Counted from the first letter of the stretch, positions 39,682-52,394 are shown. The stretch: DNA of 64,000 bases from Linnemannia elongata (GCA_036320915.1 JAXBDG010000004.1:2852001-2916000); one strand, 5' to 3'. Made by a program: numbers and translations. Notes: generated by a model from the letters alone, not told the origin.

Positions 39682-42600
39682 TCAGATGTTAAGAAGCTGA
39701 TGGAGGGCATCCTGCTGCTGTGAAGGAGTCAACCCTGTCGCCCGCAAATCGACCTCCTTCAACCGTCGACAGCTAGTATTAGTAGTAGTAGCAGCAGCCA
39801 TGCGCAACCGCCGCTTCATCGCCTCAACCGCTCCCATTCCAAAATTCGAATCCGCCACCGTCAATTTCTCCAAACTCGAAAAGTTCGTCATTCCTGCAAA
39901 CGCTTTAGCGAAATCCGTATCTGTGAAGCCTAGCTTAAAGGAGAGACAGAGTTCAAGAGGCTGGAGGAGTTCCAGGGCTTGAATAAGGTGGTGCCGGCCT
40001 TGCGGGGAGAGTTGGTTTGCGACGCGGGACATGCCCGGTGTTGAGGTGTCGTTGAGGTCGAATTGGGTGTCGTGGTAGAGGCGGAGGTGTGGTTGAGAAG
40101 TCTCTTGGAGTTTTAGGATTCGGAAACTGGATATCTGGCTTGGGAGACCCTGTTGCAGTTCTTGAGCAGCCTCGTGGGTGTGAGCTTGGAGGATACTGGC
40201 GAGGGCAAAGGCGGTTTTGTTACCAAAGCCACAGTTTCGAGCGTCGAGGCTGAATAGCCCCAGGGGACCCAGGGTCCATAGGAGCTCTGCAAGTCCTTCG
40301 TCTTCGATCCAATTGTCGTGGATGTCTAAGTGGGTCAACCGGGTCTCGAGGACTGTGAGTGATTGTGAGAGGATGCCACAGCCCTCTTGTAGGAGCCCAC
40401 ATGCTGACAGTTCGAGAACAGATAGGTGGGGCAGGTAGACCAAGGACTCGACAACCTCATAAAGCGGAGCGTTCAGGAACGCGACATCTGAACAGTCGTC
40501 TCTTCCTTGATGATTTTTCCTTGCACGACTACCAAGGTAGATCCCCGTTATCCGTAGCTCTGTCATATGCCCAAAGGCTTTCAGGAGCGCGGCTGGACGG
40601 ATAGGAGCCCATGCTCCAACACCTGCAGGGTTGGGTTGTCCTAACGGGTTGGAGCCCCATACGTGTAGTTGGCGGAGCTGGGGGAATTCACCTGGATTGG
40701 GGGCTAAGGATTGGTAGAGATGGGCATCCAGATCTGGGATTTTGAGGCGTTTGAGGTTTCCGAGGACGAATAAGTTATGAAGGGCGTGGAGAGTCGTGTT
40801 GTGGTTGTTGCTATTGTTGTTACTGTTGTTTTTATCGGAAGAACCGAGCAAAGATGTAGCCGACATGGACAAAGTGCTGGATCCATGCGAAGAATAAGGT
40901 GGAGGGGTAGAAAGAGTCTTGGCGTCGCCTGTTCCTTGATCAAGAGACAACTCATCATCATTCCTCTTGCCAACAAACGATACGTTCCACGTGCCAATCG
41001 TAGAATCCGAGACCAAGTCGGCAATCGCCATGAGGACAAGACTGTTGGGGAATGCCATCGTCAACGTAACCTCCTGAACCATGTATCCCTTCTTCAGTGC
41101 AACTTTGAGTTGAGCAATCTGGCGGAGATCGAGCGAGCCAGTCAACTGGAGGTGCATCCTTTGATAGTCAAACACCACAGCCTGGCACAGTAGAGCCCTT
41201 TCAGAATCCGACCTCTCACCATCGCCGGTCTTACTGCTCTTGGCATCAGCAGTAACGGCAGACGAGGTATCACCAGCAGAATCTGACAGGGACAGCTCCG
41301 ACAGCAGATCACCTTCGTCCCCGATAATCTCTTGGCACCTCCACAGGAACATATCTCTGTCGTCGCCGATGTATCCGAAGGATGACTGATAATGGGCTTC
41401 GCATAACCATCGGGCTGTACCGTCGTTGACAAACATGCGCCGCATCGCTTGGACTCTGTTCTCGTGGTCCTGTTTGAGCCCCTCCACACATTCCCAAAGT
41501 CGATGAAGATCTACCGTCGGGACTGATAGGATGTCGTTGCTGATGTTATTGTTGCGGTGAGGCTGCTTGGCTGGTGACAGTGCCTCAAAGGTTGCAATGG
41601 CTGTCGAGACGCGCTCCTCAATGTCCCAAGTAAACGGCTGGAGCATATCCGAATAATGTCGTTGAGACACTGGCGGAAGAATGATTTTCGACTGTTGGAC
41701 AGTTCCCCTTGCTGTCGTTGTGTTAATTCCCTGCTGAAAAGCGCGTAGAAGCATGAGCGTGTATTCCCCGAACCGGTCTGCAAACTGTCGGATGTTGGGG
41801 ATATCGTACCCCTCCTGATCGGCGATGTGGATACAATTGTCCGAGTCGATAGTGTCGGTGTTGTGGTTCACGCCCGCGTTATTTTGGTCGCGTGTCGATC
41901 CAGTCTCTACAAATGATGAAGAGGACGAGTGGATGGAGAGAGGGCGAGAGCGAGGGCGAGGAAACGTGAACCCAGGCCCACAGTCGCACAGAAAGTAGAG
42001 TCGATAGGGTCGAAGTGGAAGACGAGATTGTGGAGAAGATGGGTTAGAGGCGGTACTGTTCCAGTCGCGTGGTCTAGGATCAGGCAGGACAACGAACAAT
42101 CGGGGTACAGGGAGGTCATGGACTGTCGTTTCCTGAGTGATTGTCAACACTGCCGCTTCTGTCGAATGAGGAGTCAGTTGGGATGCGGGCTGAGCATACT
42201 CCTGCCATTGCTGCTGCGGTGGCGAAGGGCTTGGTTGTGAGCGTGGCGGTGGAGGTGGTGGACTTGAGCAAGGAACGACAAAATAGGTCTCTCCATCTCC
42301 GTATTCGACGCGCACAGGGACGAGTCTATCGATTCAACAATCGCCATTCGGAGAATAGAGTATGCCCATATTAAAACCAGCAATGCGCTATTTTACTTGT
42401 CATTTTCTCTTTTCCCATCACACACTCGAACCAATTACAAAAAAAACACAAACTTACAAGACGTCGTCCTCGTTGGTGAGGAAGGGGATGGGCCGCCTAT
42501 CCTTCCGACAGAGTGCGGCGGTATCGGGGAAGAGGTCGAGGATAGGCTGGAGCTGGACGACTTTCTGACCGTTGGAGAGGACTTCTACGGGTGCTTGGAA

Positions 42601-42702
42601 GGTCAGGATTTCTCCGTCGACCTTATGCGCGATACGCTGTAGAAGTTGGGGTGAGTCTGAGTCAGTTTTGTTTTTTGAGGGTGTTGAGCGTGATGTCAGC
42701 AT
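39682..42702 (-). CDS. Large leucine-rich-repeat-like protein of unknown role
   Basis: Two exons (42458-42702 and 39682-42325) join in frame and encode 962 residues. The first about 110 residues form a compact domain (VDGEILTFQAPVEVLSNGQK, ILDLFPDTAALC, FLTNEDDVL, then VEYGDGETYFVVP). A Pro/Ser/Gln-rich linker and a helical middle region follow. From about residue 590 to the end there are irregular leucine-rich units (LPHLSVLELSACGL, LTHLDIHDNWIEDEGLAELL, SSLEKLTVADSNF, LKEVDLRATGL). These resemble ribonuclease-inhibitor-like LRR folds used for protein binding. I associate the N-terminal domain with Mortierella multigene families, from memory and not from a search. The gene is convergent with the PA2G4 homologue, 260 nt away. 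No catalytic motif is seen. Confidence 0.8.
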
Positions 42703-43344
42703 CTTTTGAAGGTGGAGTTGATTGTGGAGTTGAAAGTTGGAAGTTAATTATGTGAATGGGAGAGCAGGGAGAGAGTGAATAAGAAGATGGATGAGAGTGA
42801 AAGCGTGCGTGATTGAATGCGTGAGAGAGTGAGAGAGAGAGAGAGAGAGAGCAAATGTTGAATTGGCGAAGAGGACAAGAGGACGAAAGGGGGAGCGAAG
42901 CGAGTAAATTGGTGGCGAGTACAGTGAGTACAGAAGAAAGGGGGGTGTGAGTGTATGTATGCGCCAATGACTCTATGGCACAGTCAAACGGCACGCTAAC
43001 AACCCAGGCGGGAACATGTATTCGTTTCTAATGGTGCACATAAAAAGTCGACTCATCAGTTAGGCTCACTTGAGACATATATGCATCGTTCAGAGCGAGC
43101 ATGCACTCATGCTACCGTGTCCTTCGATATCATTCTTTTATTATATCGATGGCAATCAGGGTGTCACCATGTGTCCCATGGCGCAATGTTAGCAACTAAA
43201 GAAATAAACTGCTTGATCCGGCCATCCTAGGTTCAGTACAGTCCAGTCTGCTTATCCAAAAAGAAAGATAGAAAAAATACTCGCGTCGAATACACGCTCC
43301 TTGCTTCAGCCTAATATCGCTGCTCCTCCTCCTCCTCCTCCTCC
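42703..43344. other. Intergenic region upstream of the LRR-like gene
   Basis: This tandem gap contains the LRR gene promoter and the 3' end of the WD40 gene. It includes a GA run near 42825-42850 and a CTC triplet run near 43324-43345 at the 3' end of the next coding region. No gene was seen. Confidence 0.6.
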
Positions 43345-46057
43345 TCAATCATCGTCCTCGTCGTCAGTCGGATCGTTATTAACGTGGACACGACCCTCCT
43401 GATGAATAACCTGCCGAAGGATCTGGAAAACCATATGCGGAGGCAAATGACTCAAAAAGCCTCCCGCGTCCAAATCCGATCCATCCTCGTCGTCGTCATC
43501 ATCGTCGTCCGTGCTGAAATGGACATCGCTGTCGTCCGAAGGATCACTGCTAGTAGGAAAGCTCGTAGGAATATGGATCATCCTCTCAAACGCGTGCTCC
43601 GGATCCAATTCGTCCTCAGGTGGGCCCTTGGGCCACGATTCTTCGCCAAGAACCGAATCTGGTTTGACTTCAAAGGACTCTACAGCCCGTCGCTTAATTC
43701 CCCGAGCCTTGGACATGTCGACGCGTTCCTCAGCTGTTGGCAGGAAGATTTTGATCGTGTTATCGATTCCAGACGCCGCCAGCAAAAACTTGGAGAACGG
43801 ATGCGGCTGCAAGCAATTCACCACCCTCTATCATCATTAATGAACGCTCATCATTAGTCTCTGTCCAATGCCATGCTTAGTCCGTGTAAGTTTTGCTTGG
43901 AAGTGCTCCTGTGTTGTCTTCTCCTATTACCTTGTCGCCTCTGATGAGATTCACCAGTTTGCCAGTCTTCTTGTTCCAGACAAAGATCCGTCCATCGTCG
44001 GAGCCAGACATCACAAACTCGCTGTTTGGTCCGTAAAAGTTGGCCTCCTTAATCTACAGATGGCATTGGATTCAAGAAATAATTAGCATCACGAATAAGA
44101 GTTCGCCCTCCAAGACACCATAGCGAGGACTCTGAAATGTTGATGAAAGAGAGCACGCACCATAGTCTTGACGTTAGCATGACCCCAGTAGGTCTGCGCA
44201 AGGTCCGACTTGGCAGTGAGATAGGTTCGCTGCCGCCAGTAGTCACGGTCATCTGCGAGTTGTTCCTCCGGCAGAATGCGTCGCGCATCCTTATACTTCT
44301 GCGAAATGATATCACCCTCGTCGTCGGTATCCTCAAAGCTCATCTCTTCATCCTCATCTTCATCTTTCCCATCCTCGTCATCATCTTCTTCGTCGACCTT
44401 GCCTTTGACATCCTTAACGCTGCTCTTACCCCCTGGTCTGGCAGAGCCTTCGACTTTGGCTTTGGTTTTGTGTTCCTGTGTTGATACGCTTTCTTCCTTG
44501 TCCTCTGAAGGACTGGAGCCCGATCTCAAGGTCGTCTTGCCTTTGACATCCTGAGAAGCTGGTGGCGTCAGATCTGGGGTGTTGCTGTCGTCATGGCCTC
44601 CTGTCGTTGCCACCTCCTTGGCCGCCTCAGTCTCTGACTTTCTCAGGGAAGAGGCTCCATCGGGACTACTCTTCTTAGCGGGTTCATGGCTAGCACTTCG
44701 TCTCCGCTTGCCCTTGGGGGACTCGTGGCTCTGAGAGGAAGACCGACGACGATCAGATGCAGAAATACGCGCGGCCTCATCACTCTTGGTCTCCAGTCGC
44801 GAAGGGTCAATCAGGTAGCAGTTGCCTCGACTGTAGCTCACCAAGAGTTGTCCAGTTCGACACGGGTCGTATTTGAGTGATGTGATCCTCGTTTCGAGGG
44901 ACGACCTGTCGTGGTTAACGCCACGTTCAAGCTCCCCATTGGGTCCAACAACATAGTTCACTGGGACATAGGCCGAAAAGCTGTAGACCTGTGCGCCTCT
45001 GTGATTCGATGGGTCTACCTTGCGACTGTCATAGATCCTGACAGTATCATCTGAACAAGCTGCTGCAAAGTAGACTGGGTTTTCGGGCTGTTGAGCGATG
45101 GCTGAGATGCCGATTTCGTTTCTCCGACGGCGGAAGGTGTGGAAGAGACGGTCTTCCATTGACATGCCTCTGAGAGGGGGACGGTAGAGGTGTGAGTTGA
45201 TGTTGATGAATGTATGTCGCTCGCATATCTCGTCCTCGTCACAGTCGCAGCTTGTCCTGATCCGAGTGTCATATCGATTAAACCTTCCATCATCCGCGCT
45301 ATTATGTGTTGAATTACACAAATTTGTGTTGTTAGGTGACGATATCCTGTTGATAGGAGCGTGAGTAAAGACCAAAAGCGTGAGAAAAAGCATGCATAAT
45401 ACCAGTCGTAAAAGATGTGGCCATCGACAAGGTCGGGCATGACTTCATATGTCATTGAGGTGTGACAGTTGAATCCAGGACTGGGAGACCAATCGCCCGT
45501 GCGCGAGGTAGCGACGAACCGAGGGACGCTTGTGAGTCGAGTGATCCCGTCTGCCGAGCAAGAGATGATGGTATGGGCTGAGCTTCCAGTGAGAAACTTT
45601 GCCGAAAAGATATTTTGCGTGTGTCCACTTGGGATGCTGTGTACCAGCGGCTGAGCATCCAAGGGCTTGTATACATTCAATCTGCGGTCATCTGTAGGGG
45701 TGCAAAAAGAACATATAAAGGAGTTGGCTGCCTGAGTTCCTATGTAGTACATAAAACACAGAGTGGATACTAAAGGGTGTTGTTACCTGAGCCAGAGACG
45801 AGAAACTCGCCAGTCTCGTCCCAGGCGATGGTGTTGACGCAGCCACGGTGTCCCTTGAGTTGCGGCTGTTGTTCGAGTCTCTTGACAAAGCTTTCGGATG
45901 CCAAAAGGTGATTTTTAATGGATGCTTGTCGTGAGGCGGGCACTGTCTGGAGACTTGATAGATCCTTGAGGATGTTGTAGGAGGATGTAGATGACGTTGC
46001 GCGGATGTGGCGCTTGTTGCTGCCTGTTTCCGAGCTGAAGGTGGCGGAGGTATCCAT
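43345..46057 (-). CDS. DCAF8-like WD40 protein (CUL4-DDB1 substrate receptor)
   Basis: Five exons (45787-46057, 45403-45691, 44161-45298, 43931-44053, 43345-43827) join in frame and encode 767 residues. WD40 blades are visible: LKGHRGCVNTIAWDETGEFL, DRRLNVYKP, GHTQNIFSAKF, FAAACSDDTVRIYDSRKV, and after a long insert SEFVMSGSDDGRIFVWNKKTGKL and LLAASGIDNTIKIF. The insert (about 363-516) is charged and low-complexity, and splits the propeller as in DCAF8/DCAF6 proteins. The tail is acidic (DDDDDDDEDG) with PTDDEDDD at the end. The family recruits targets to CUL4-DDB1 ubiquitin ligases; the target here is unknown. The start is shared with a divergent promoter toward the oligopeptidase. Confidence 0.88.
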
Positions 46058-46485
46058 ATTTGTAAGGTTTGAACTGTGCGTTGCGTAGTTTTTGTTGGAT
46101 ATGCGGTACTGTGAAGTGGTGGTTCCTTAGGTCGTTGTATCCCGAAGGTTAAGAAAGAGTTTGTGTTGTTGGCGGTGAGAGAAAGAGCAAGAGGACCGTG
46201 GCACCGTAGTTTGTGAGCAGGCTGTTGAGAAGGGAGAGGCGGGAGGGTTTAGGCGAAGGGAAAGAGAAGAAGCCAAGAGCGCAGAACGGTGCACGCATTA
46301 AAAAGGTCGAGAGAGAACACTCCACGCTCGGGTTGCACATGACCTTGACTAACAGTCACCTCTTTTTCCCTGGATCCGACTCTTTGAGACGGAACTCAAA
46401 AAAAATGCTCCTACAAAAGAGACGAATGTGTTTCCCGCAAATGCTTCTTTCCTTCGTTAACATTCCCCAACCCCACTCTTGAACA
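46058..46485. promoter_or_regulatory. Divergent promoter between WD40 gene and oligopeptidase gene
   Basis: 428 nt separate the two start codons. The sequence is mixed and has a purine-rich centre around 46230-46310. No individual factor site could be assigned with confidence. Confidence 0.5.
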
Positions 46486-47848
46486 ATGCTCCGCTCATTC
46501 ACTTCCTCGGCTGCCTCAAGGCTCAGGACAACCCGTCTCAACATAGGAGTTTCCTCTTCAACAACAGTAACAAGAGCATTCTCAAGGTCGAATGTCGCTT
46601 CGCATGCTCGTGTCAGGACCACGAACGCCGCTTCAACAACAGCCCTCGGTCTTGCCTCCAGGTCACTCGCAACCAGACCCCTGACTATCCGTCGTGCACT
46701 CGCCACCATCACCGACATCAAGGCTGCTACTGCCACCTACCCCAAGACCAACCCAGAGTTCACAACTAACCCTATCTTGAACTGGCAAACCTTCCCTGAC
46801 TTTGCAGCCATCAAGGCCGAACATGTTGTCCCTGCCATTGAGGTCCTTACCAAGCAGATCGAGGCTACCTTCCAGGAGCGATCTAAACGCATGACTCCCA
46901 CCTGGGAGGGAACTATGGGTCTCAGTACGTATGCATCTATTTTCAGTTCGTTTGTTATCTTTTGAATGTTCCCAAACGCCTTGAACTCTTCTTAACATTA
47001 GCATATCAAATCGTCGAGAATAGCTCAGGATTTGGAGGACGACTTGGAGAGGGCTTCGGGCGTGATTTCGCACTTTTCAAGAGTCAAAGATTCACCAGAG
47101 TTTCGCAAAGCAGTCGAGGCCATCCAACCCATGATCGTCGCTATATCTCTCAAAATGGGTCAATCACTTGAACTCTATGATGCCTTGGTCAAGTTGGTCG
47201 ACAACAAGGAGACCTGGAACGCACTTGACAAGGAACAGAAGCGGATCGTTCAAAAGGCTATCCAGGGGATGAGACTCTCTGGAGTTGCCTTCGGTCTGCC
47301 TGGTGAGGGTAATGCTGAGAAGCAGAAGCGGTTCAATGAGATTCAGGGCAAGTTGGCTCAGCTCAGTCTTACTTTCAGCAACAACCTTCAGGATGAGACC
47401 AAAGCGTTTACCAAAGTCATTACTGATCGCAAGGAGTTGGAGGGTTGTCCCGAGAGTTTGATGCAGGCCATGGCTAAGAATGCCCAAGCACGAGGACACG
47501 GCGATGGCAACGCAGGTGAGTCCTTGTCCTCTGGATCATGGTATCTTGAAGTTGGATGATTCTCCGGATCACGATACTTGAACGTTGCTGAATGGCTCCA
47601 GTATGGTGTACAGATACCACTCATGATTGTATTATTTATTCTTGAGCACTGCCACTGAACCCTTTTTCATTCTGACCTGTGTAGAGACTGGACCTTGGGC
47701 TGTTACTTTGGATTACCCAACCTATATTCCTTTCATGATGAACTGCAAAAACAGAGACCTCCGTGAACACGTGAGTGCATTATACGTCTACAGTGTTACC
47801 TTGCCATGCGCATTTTTGCTCCGCCCGCTAATGCTTTATATACCTTTT

Positions 47849-47897
<49 letters not shown>

Positions 47898-49284
47898 GGT
47901 GTAATAGGCATACAGGGCGATGGTCACGAGGGCATCAAAGGGAGAAAAGAACAACGAGCCAGTGATTGACGAGATTCTGAGCTTGCGACAGGAGGAGGCT
48001 GGACTTCTCGACTTTTCGTCCTACGGAGCCTTGTCGCTGTCCAAGAAGATGGCATCGGATGTCGGTACCGCAAAGGACATTCTGGACCGTCTCTACGAGG
48101 CCACTCTCCCAGTAGCCAAGAAGGAACTCGCCGAATTAACGGAGTTCGCCAAGGACCATCTGAGTCACCCTACCCCTCTTTGTCCCTGGGATACTCCCTT
48201 TGTCGAAGAAGAGTACCGCAAGGATCGGTTCAAGTATTCGGCGGATCAAATCTCAGAGTTCTTCCCTTACCCCCGAGTCATGGATACGCTGTTTGAGGTC
48301 GCGCGCGATAGCTTTGGAGTGGATGTGTCAGAGATGAGTGTTGAGGACCAGAGCAACGCTGGATTGACGACCTGGAACAAGGATGTCAAGATCTACCAGA
48401 TCAAGGACGACGCCAGCAAGAAAGTGCTTGCCTACTTTTATGGTGACTTTTACAGCAGGAGCGAGGAAAAGTTGTCGGGAGCCTGGATGGACGTCTGTGT
48501 CACGCGCATGAAGGACCCCATCTCGGGTGCTGTGCGTGTTCCTATTGCGTACCTGGTCTGCAACCAGCCTCCTCCCCTGTCGGGTGCTGAATCGTTGATG
48601 AAGTTCCAGGATGTGACGACCATGTTCCACGAGTTTGGTCATGGTTTGCAGCACATGTTGACGACGGTTGATTACCCTCAGGCGTCGGGTATCAAGGGAG
48701 TTGAGTGGGACTTTGTCGAGGTTGCGTCTCAGTTTATGGAGAACTTTGCGTACGAAGACAAGTGGTTGAGTAGGATGGCCAAGCACCATAAGACGGGAGA
48801 GCCGATGCCCCAGGAGATGAAGGAGACGGTCAAGAAGAGCAAGCAGTGTTTGGCCGGCATGGCCATGTTGCGTCAGTTGCACTTTGCGATGTTGGATTTG
48901 GAGTTGCACACGCAGTACAAGCCCAACAGTGGAGAGACTATCTTTGATGTGAACCGGCGGCAGGCCAAGAAGACTGCATTGGTCACACCTATTGCCGAGG
49001 ACCGGTTCTTGTGCGGGTTTGGGCATATCTTTGGTGGAGGCTATGCAGCGGGTTATTACTCGTACAAGTTTAGTGAGCTCTACTCTGCAGACGCGTATGC
49101 GGCGTTTGAGGAACAAGGTGCGAATGTGGAGGGGCGCAAGCGGATCGGGCGCAAGTACCGCGATACGGTGTTGGCTTATGGAGGAGCGACAGATCCCAAG
49201 GAGGTGTGGAAGGAGTTCCGCGGTCGCGACGGCGTAGAAGTCGATGCCCTCCTGCGTCACAGTGGACTCCTTTCTTCTCCTTAA
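46486..49284 (+). CDS. Mitochondrial M3-family oligopeptidase (oligopeptidase A / thimet type)
   Basis: Four exons (46486-46924, 47024-47515, 47685-47770, 47908-49284) join in frame and encode 797 residues. The first about 75 residues are Arg/Ser/Ala-rich without acidic residues, a typical mitochondrial presequence (MLRSFTSSAASRLRTTR). The mature part aligns well by eye with bacterial oligopeptidase A along its length: LDYPTYIPFMMNC, SGAWMDVCVTRM, then the zinc motif HEFGHGLQH with His580, Glu581 and His584, and GGGYAAGYYSYKFSELYSAD. It probably degrades short peptides, including cleaved presequences, in the matrix. The intron at 47771-47907 carries a 46-nt poly(A). I chose the acceptor at 47023 over one at 46999-47001 because only it keeps the conserved frame (QDLEDDLERA). 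Confidence 0.93.
47850..47895. repeat. 46-nt poly(A) in an oligopeptidase intron
   Basis: This uninterrupted A run fills a third of the 137-nt intron between 47770 and 47908, ending 12 nt before the acceptor. It is the longest homopolymer in the window and is on the sense strand. Confidence 0.95.
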
Positions 49285-50162
49285 AAGAACGATAGATCGA
49301 GCTCTCTGTTCCAATTTTTCTGTTCTCGATTCTGGGGACCATTTTGAATATGGATCTTTTTTTTTTTTTTTTTGCACCTATTAAAAACCACAAGGTTATG
49401 ACTGTGGGTTATATATACCAGTGCACATGCTTCATTTGGGAGATTTTTTTTTTCATTTATTTTGATTCTTTATCTACTAGTGTAAGGCAAGGGGGGGATG
49501 TGAGCAAAGGATTTGTAGTTCATGGAAACTTGGATTAGGGTATGAGGAATAGGGAATAGGGGAGAGTACGAAAAAAGGGAACAAAACAAAAAGACTGTGC
49601 AGCGGTTGCTTGTAAGGTAAACAAAAGGATATAAAAGCGTGTGTGTGTGTGTGTGTGGATGGGAAGTGTGCGTGAATACTTGGGATGCGGACTCATAAAA
49701 AGCGCGACAACCTTGTAGGTGCGCGACTCAGTTTACTCCATAGAAAATAATAAAATAATGGGAGCAGATGTTATGGTACAGAAAAGAGAAGGGGGAAAAC
49801 TTAGAAGTACAAAGGACGGACACAGACGGGGTACAAGACTACAAAACTACAAAAGAAATGAGGCAAAAAAAAAAAAAATCAAAACTCAACAGAGACAGAG
49901 ACAGAAAGGGGGAAAAAAAGAAAAGGGGGTGTGGATAGTTTGTAGAGATGGGGGGAAGAGCAACAAAAGAAGAAGAGGAAGAGGAGAAGAGAGAAGAGAA
50001 GGAGGGGAAGAGGAAAGGCATTGACTTTTCGTTTGGATCCATCCATCCACATCCAGTTAGATGGATACGAAAGATTGGATTGGATTGGACTGGACCTGCA
50101 AGAAAGCACACACAACATATGCATCCATTCGTATGCATAGACAGCATACATCATTGCTCTCT
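49285..50162. other. Convergent 3' region, no gene seen
   Basis: This gap contains the 3' ends of the oligopeptidase and the Q-rich protein gene. A GT run lies near 49640-49657 and purine-rich low-complexity sequence near 49860-50020. No gene was seen. Confidence 0.6.
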
Positions 50163-51806
50163 CTATTGAGGAATCTCAAGCTGAGAGAGCGCCTGGGACT
50201 GACGAAGGGCTTGGACCCAAGCAACGGTATGGAGTTGACGCTCTCGATGGGTTTGGACCTCTTCCATGGCCTGGGCAGCCTGGGCACGCTGGAGAAGACA
50301 GAAGGCTTGAAAGAGACGATAGCGATGGGTATGGTCCTGGATCAGGTGCTGTTGAATCGCGAGTTGGAGACGCAGCTGGCGACGGTATGCCAGATCAGCC
50401 TTGGACCTGGCCACCAACGATGTGGTCGAGCTAGTCCATACCGCGGGTTGGATCTTTGGAACTCCACCATTGGCTGCTGGAAGTTGCAGTGGCACGGACG
50501 GCGAGTGAGAGGAGGAGAAGGTGGATTCCTTTGGAGTAGGCATTGTTGGAGTCACAGGCGACAAGGGTGCCGCTGTTGTTACTGTCATCGTGTTTGTTGT
50601 TATGATGGCAAAGGATGGCGAGTGTTGTTGTTGTGGGGTTGGAGTAGAGAAATCGGGCGTTGAAGTTGAATAGGGCGAGGGAGATGCTGGAGGGGATACT
50701 GGCATGAGCATGGTTGACTGCCCTTGTACTCCATAGGCTGTTGTTCCCTTTGATGTCGCTTTGGGTGAAGAGACTGTCAGGGTCTTGGCAGCAGTGGAGG
50801 CAGCTTGGCGAAGACGAGCTTGGAACTTGAGGCGTTGCTGACGCTGCTTGCGGATCTGATCTGGGCTTGGGAGAACAATCTGGGCGAGTTCAGGAACACT
50901 ACTCGTCTTCTTGTGTTTAGGGGTTGGGTGTGTTGTTGTTGTTGAGGGGAGATGGATCGTGTTGGGACCGTGGATCTTGGTCATTTTGTTCTCCTCGGGC
51001 TGCTGCTGGGCTAGGCCGGCCTCGGCTCTTGACTGCTCGGACTCGGATGACACTTGTACAGATGCAGACTCGGGAGCGGCGGTGCCCAGGAGGCCATTAG
51101 AAGAAAAGGAGGAGGACGGAGAAGGCGAGGGGGAAGAGGAGGGCGAGGAAGAAGGAGGAGGGACTTGTGCTGATGATGCTCCTGCTGGTACTGTTGCACG
51201 GCCCATCTTGTGCATGGCCTGCATCCTTTGGATCTGCTGGGCCTGGAATAACCGCTGCAGCTGGAGCATTCTTTGGGCGAGAAGACCACGTTGGATAGCA
51301 TGGCTTGGAGGGCGATCCGATTGCTGTTGTTGTTGTTGTTGTTGGAAGATCTGGTGCTGGCGGTAGAGTTGTCCAATATCGCGTTCACGTTGACAGTGCA
51401 TGATCTGGAGTTGGCGGTAGTAGTCCAGTTGCGAAGTCAAGGGCATCTGCCTTTGTTGTTGTTGTTGATGCTGAGGATGAGGATGAGCCGAGACTGGGCT
51501 GAGCTTGATTTGGGACCACTCCTGCTGAGCATTGGTATAAGCAAGGTTGTTGTTGTTGTTGCTGTTGTAGGTCAGGGGTTGTTGGAGATGGTGAGCCTGG
51601 ATGTTCCTGCTGTTGGAGTTGGAGTAGTTGTGGAGTTTGTAGAGTGAGGGGTCTGTTGGAGAACAATGAGAGTGCGAAGGAGCGGGGGAGAGGAGAGTGT
51701 CGACGGAGGAGAGGCATGGAGACCATGAGCGAGGTCCCGAGGGCATTGGAGTAGGAGAAGGGAGACGAGGAGGCATAGGTGCCATTGGCATTCTTGTATC
51801 CGTCAT
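50163..51806 (-). CDS. Hypothetical Gln/Ser/Pro-rich protein with coiled-coil segments
   Basis: This is a single open frame of 547 residues starting at the ATG at 51806. I do not recognise the family. It has Asn, Gln and Ser runs (for example NSNNNNN and a run of eight Gln). Two Gln/Arg/Leu-rich stretches could form coiled coils: one around residues 145-205 (LAQRMLQLQRLFQAQQIQR), the other at the C-terminus (RRQLRLQLAIQQHLIQD, LLQRAQAAQAMEEVQTHRER). Between them is a Ser/Pro/Thr-rich disordered region. Such Q-rich coiled-coil proteins are often transcription co-regulators or RNA-granule proteins; that is inference from composition only. Part of the length comes from expandable CAA/CAG repeats. 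Confidence 0.6.
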   Translation of the reverse strand: MTDTRMPMAPMPPRLPSPTPMPSGPRSWSPCLSSVDTLLSPAPSHSHCSPTDPSLYKLHNYSNSNSRNIQAHHLQQPLTYNSNNNNNLAYTNAQQEWSQIKLSPVSAHPHPQHQQQQQRQMPLTSQLDYYRQLQIMHCQRERDIGQLYRQHQIFQQQQQQQQSDRPPSHAIQRGLLAQRMLQLQRLFQAQQIQRMQAMHKMGRATVPAGASSAQVPPPSSSPSSSPSPSPSSSFSSNGLLGTAAPESASVQVSSESEQSRAEAGLAQQQPEENKMTKIHGPNTIHLPSTTTTHPTPKHKKTSSVPELAQIVLPSPDQIRKQRQQRLKFQARLRQAASTAAKTLTVSSPKATSKGTTAYGVQGQSTMLMPVSPPASPSPYSTSTPDFSTPTPQQQHSPSFAIITTNTMTVTTAAPLSPVTPTMPTPKESTFSSSHSPSVPLQLPAANGGVPKIQPAVWTSSTTSLVARSKADLAYRRQLRLQLAIQQHLIQDHTHRYRLFQAFCLLQRAQAAQAMEEVQTHRERQLHTVAWVQALRQSQALSQLEIPQ

Positions 51807-52081
51807 GTTTTTTGGTGAATGTATATGGATATTAAAAGGGGTGGGTGGAGAGAAGGGGATCTACAAGGTAATGATAACGGTAATTGGCAATGGTGTAGTC
51901 CAAGGATGTTGTGAGGAAGAAGGTACAATGGGGGAGGTACAAGCGAGTAGGATAAGAGGGGAATAAGACAAGGCAAGCAAAGACGTATGGCAAAGGCAAA
52001 GAACAAAGAGAGACGAGAGAACAAAGAAAAGAAAAAAAAGAGAAGAGAAAGAAGAGGGAAAGATGGAGAATTTAAAGAAAA

Positions 52082-52082
<1 letters not shown>

Positions 52083-52118
<36 letters not shown>
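52083..52118. repeat. 36-nt poly(A)
   Basis: This uninterrupted A run lies in the upstream region of the Q-rich protein gene, about 280 nt before its start codon. Confidence 0.9.
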
Positions 52119-52119
<1 letters not shown>

Positions 52120-52394
52120 CGAAGGAAAGAGGAAGAGAAGAAAAGAGCGAGGCTGGGGTGGAGTTGTGGACCATTGGGCTGGTTGGGACAGCGTGGTTGC
52201 TGTTTTTATATATATTTTCCTTTTGGATTATAATAGCATTTTTTGAGTTATTGAATACCCTCCTCTCATCTCATATGGGGTCATTATTGAATCGAAATGT
52301 AATGAATAAGGATGAGCTGAGGGCGAATATTTTTATTTTTGTGTTCCTCCTCTTTTCCGTCTGTCGTTGCTGTCCCTAATGTACCCTCAGCTGT

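Noticed and set aside
46999..47023. Alternative acceptor for oligopeptidase exon 2 just before CATATCAAATCG
   Set aside because: It puts the exon out of phase with exon 1 and breaks the conserved frame; the acceptor ending at 47023 restores it.
48328..49377. Long minus-strand open frame opposite the oligopeptidase
   Set aside because: Its composition (Arg/His/Leu-rich) is a mirror of the codon-biased gene on the plus strand, which has full family motifs.
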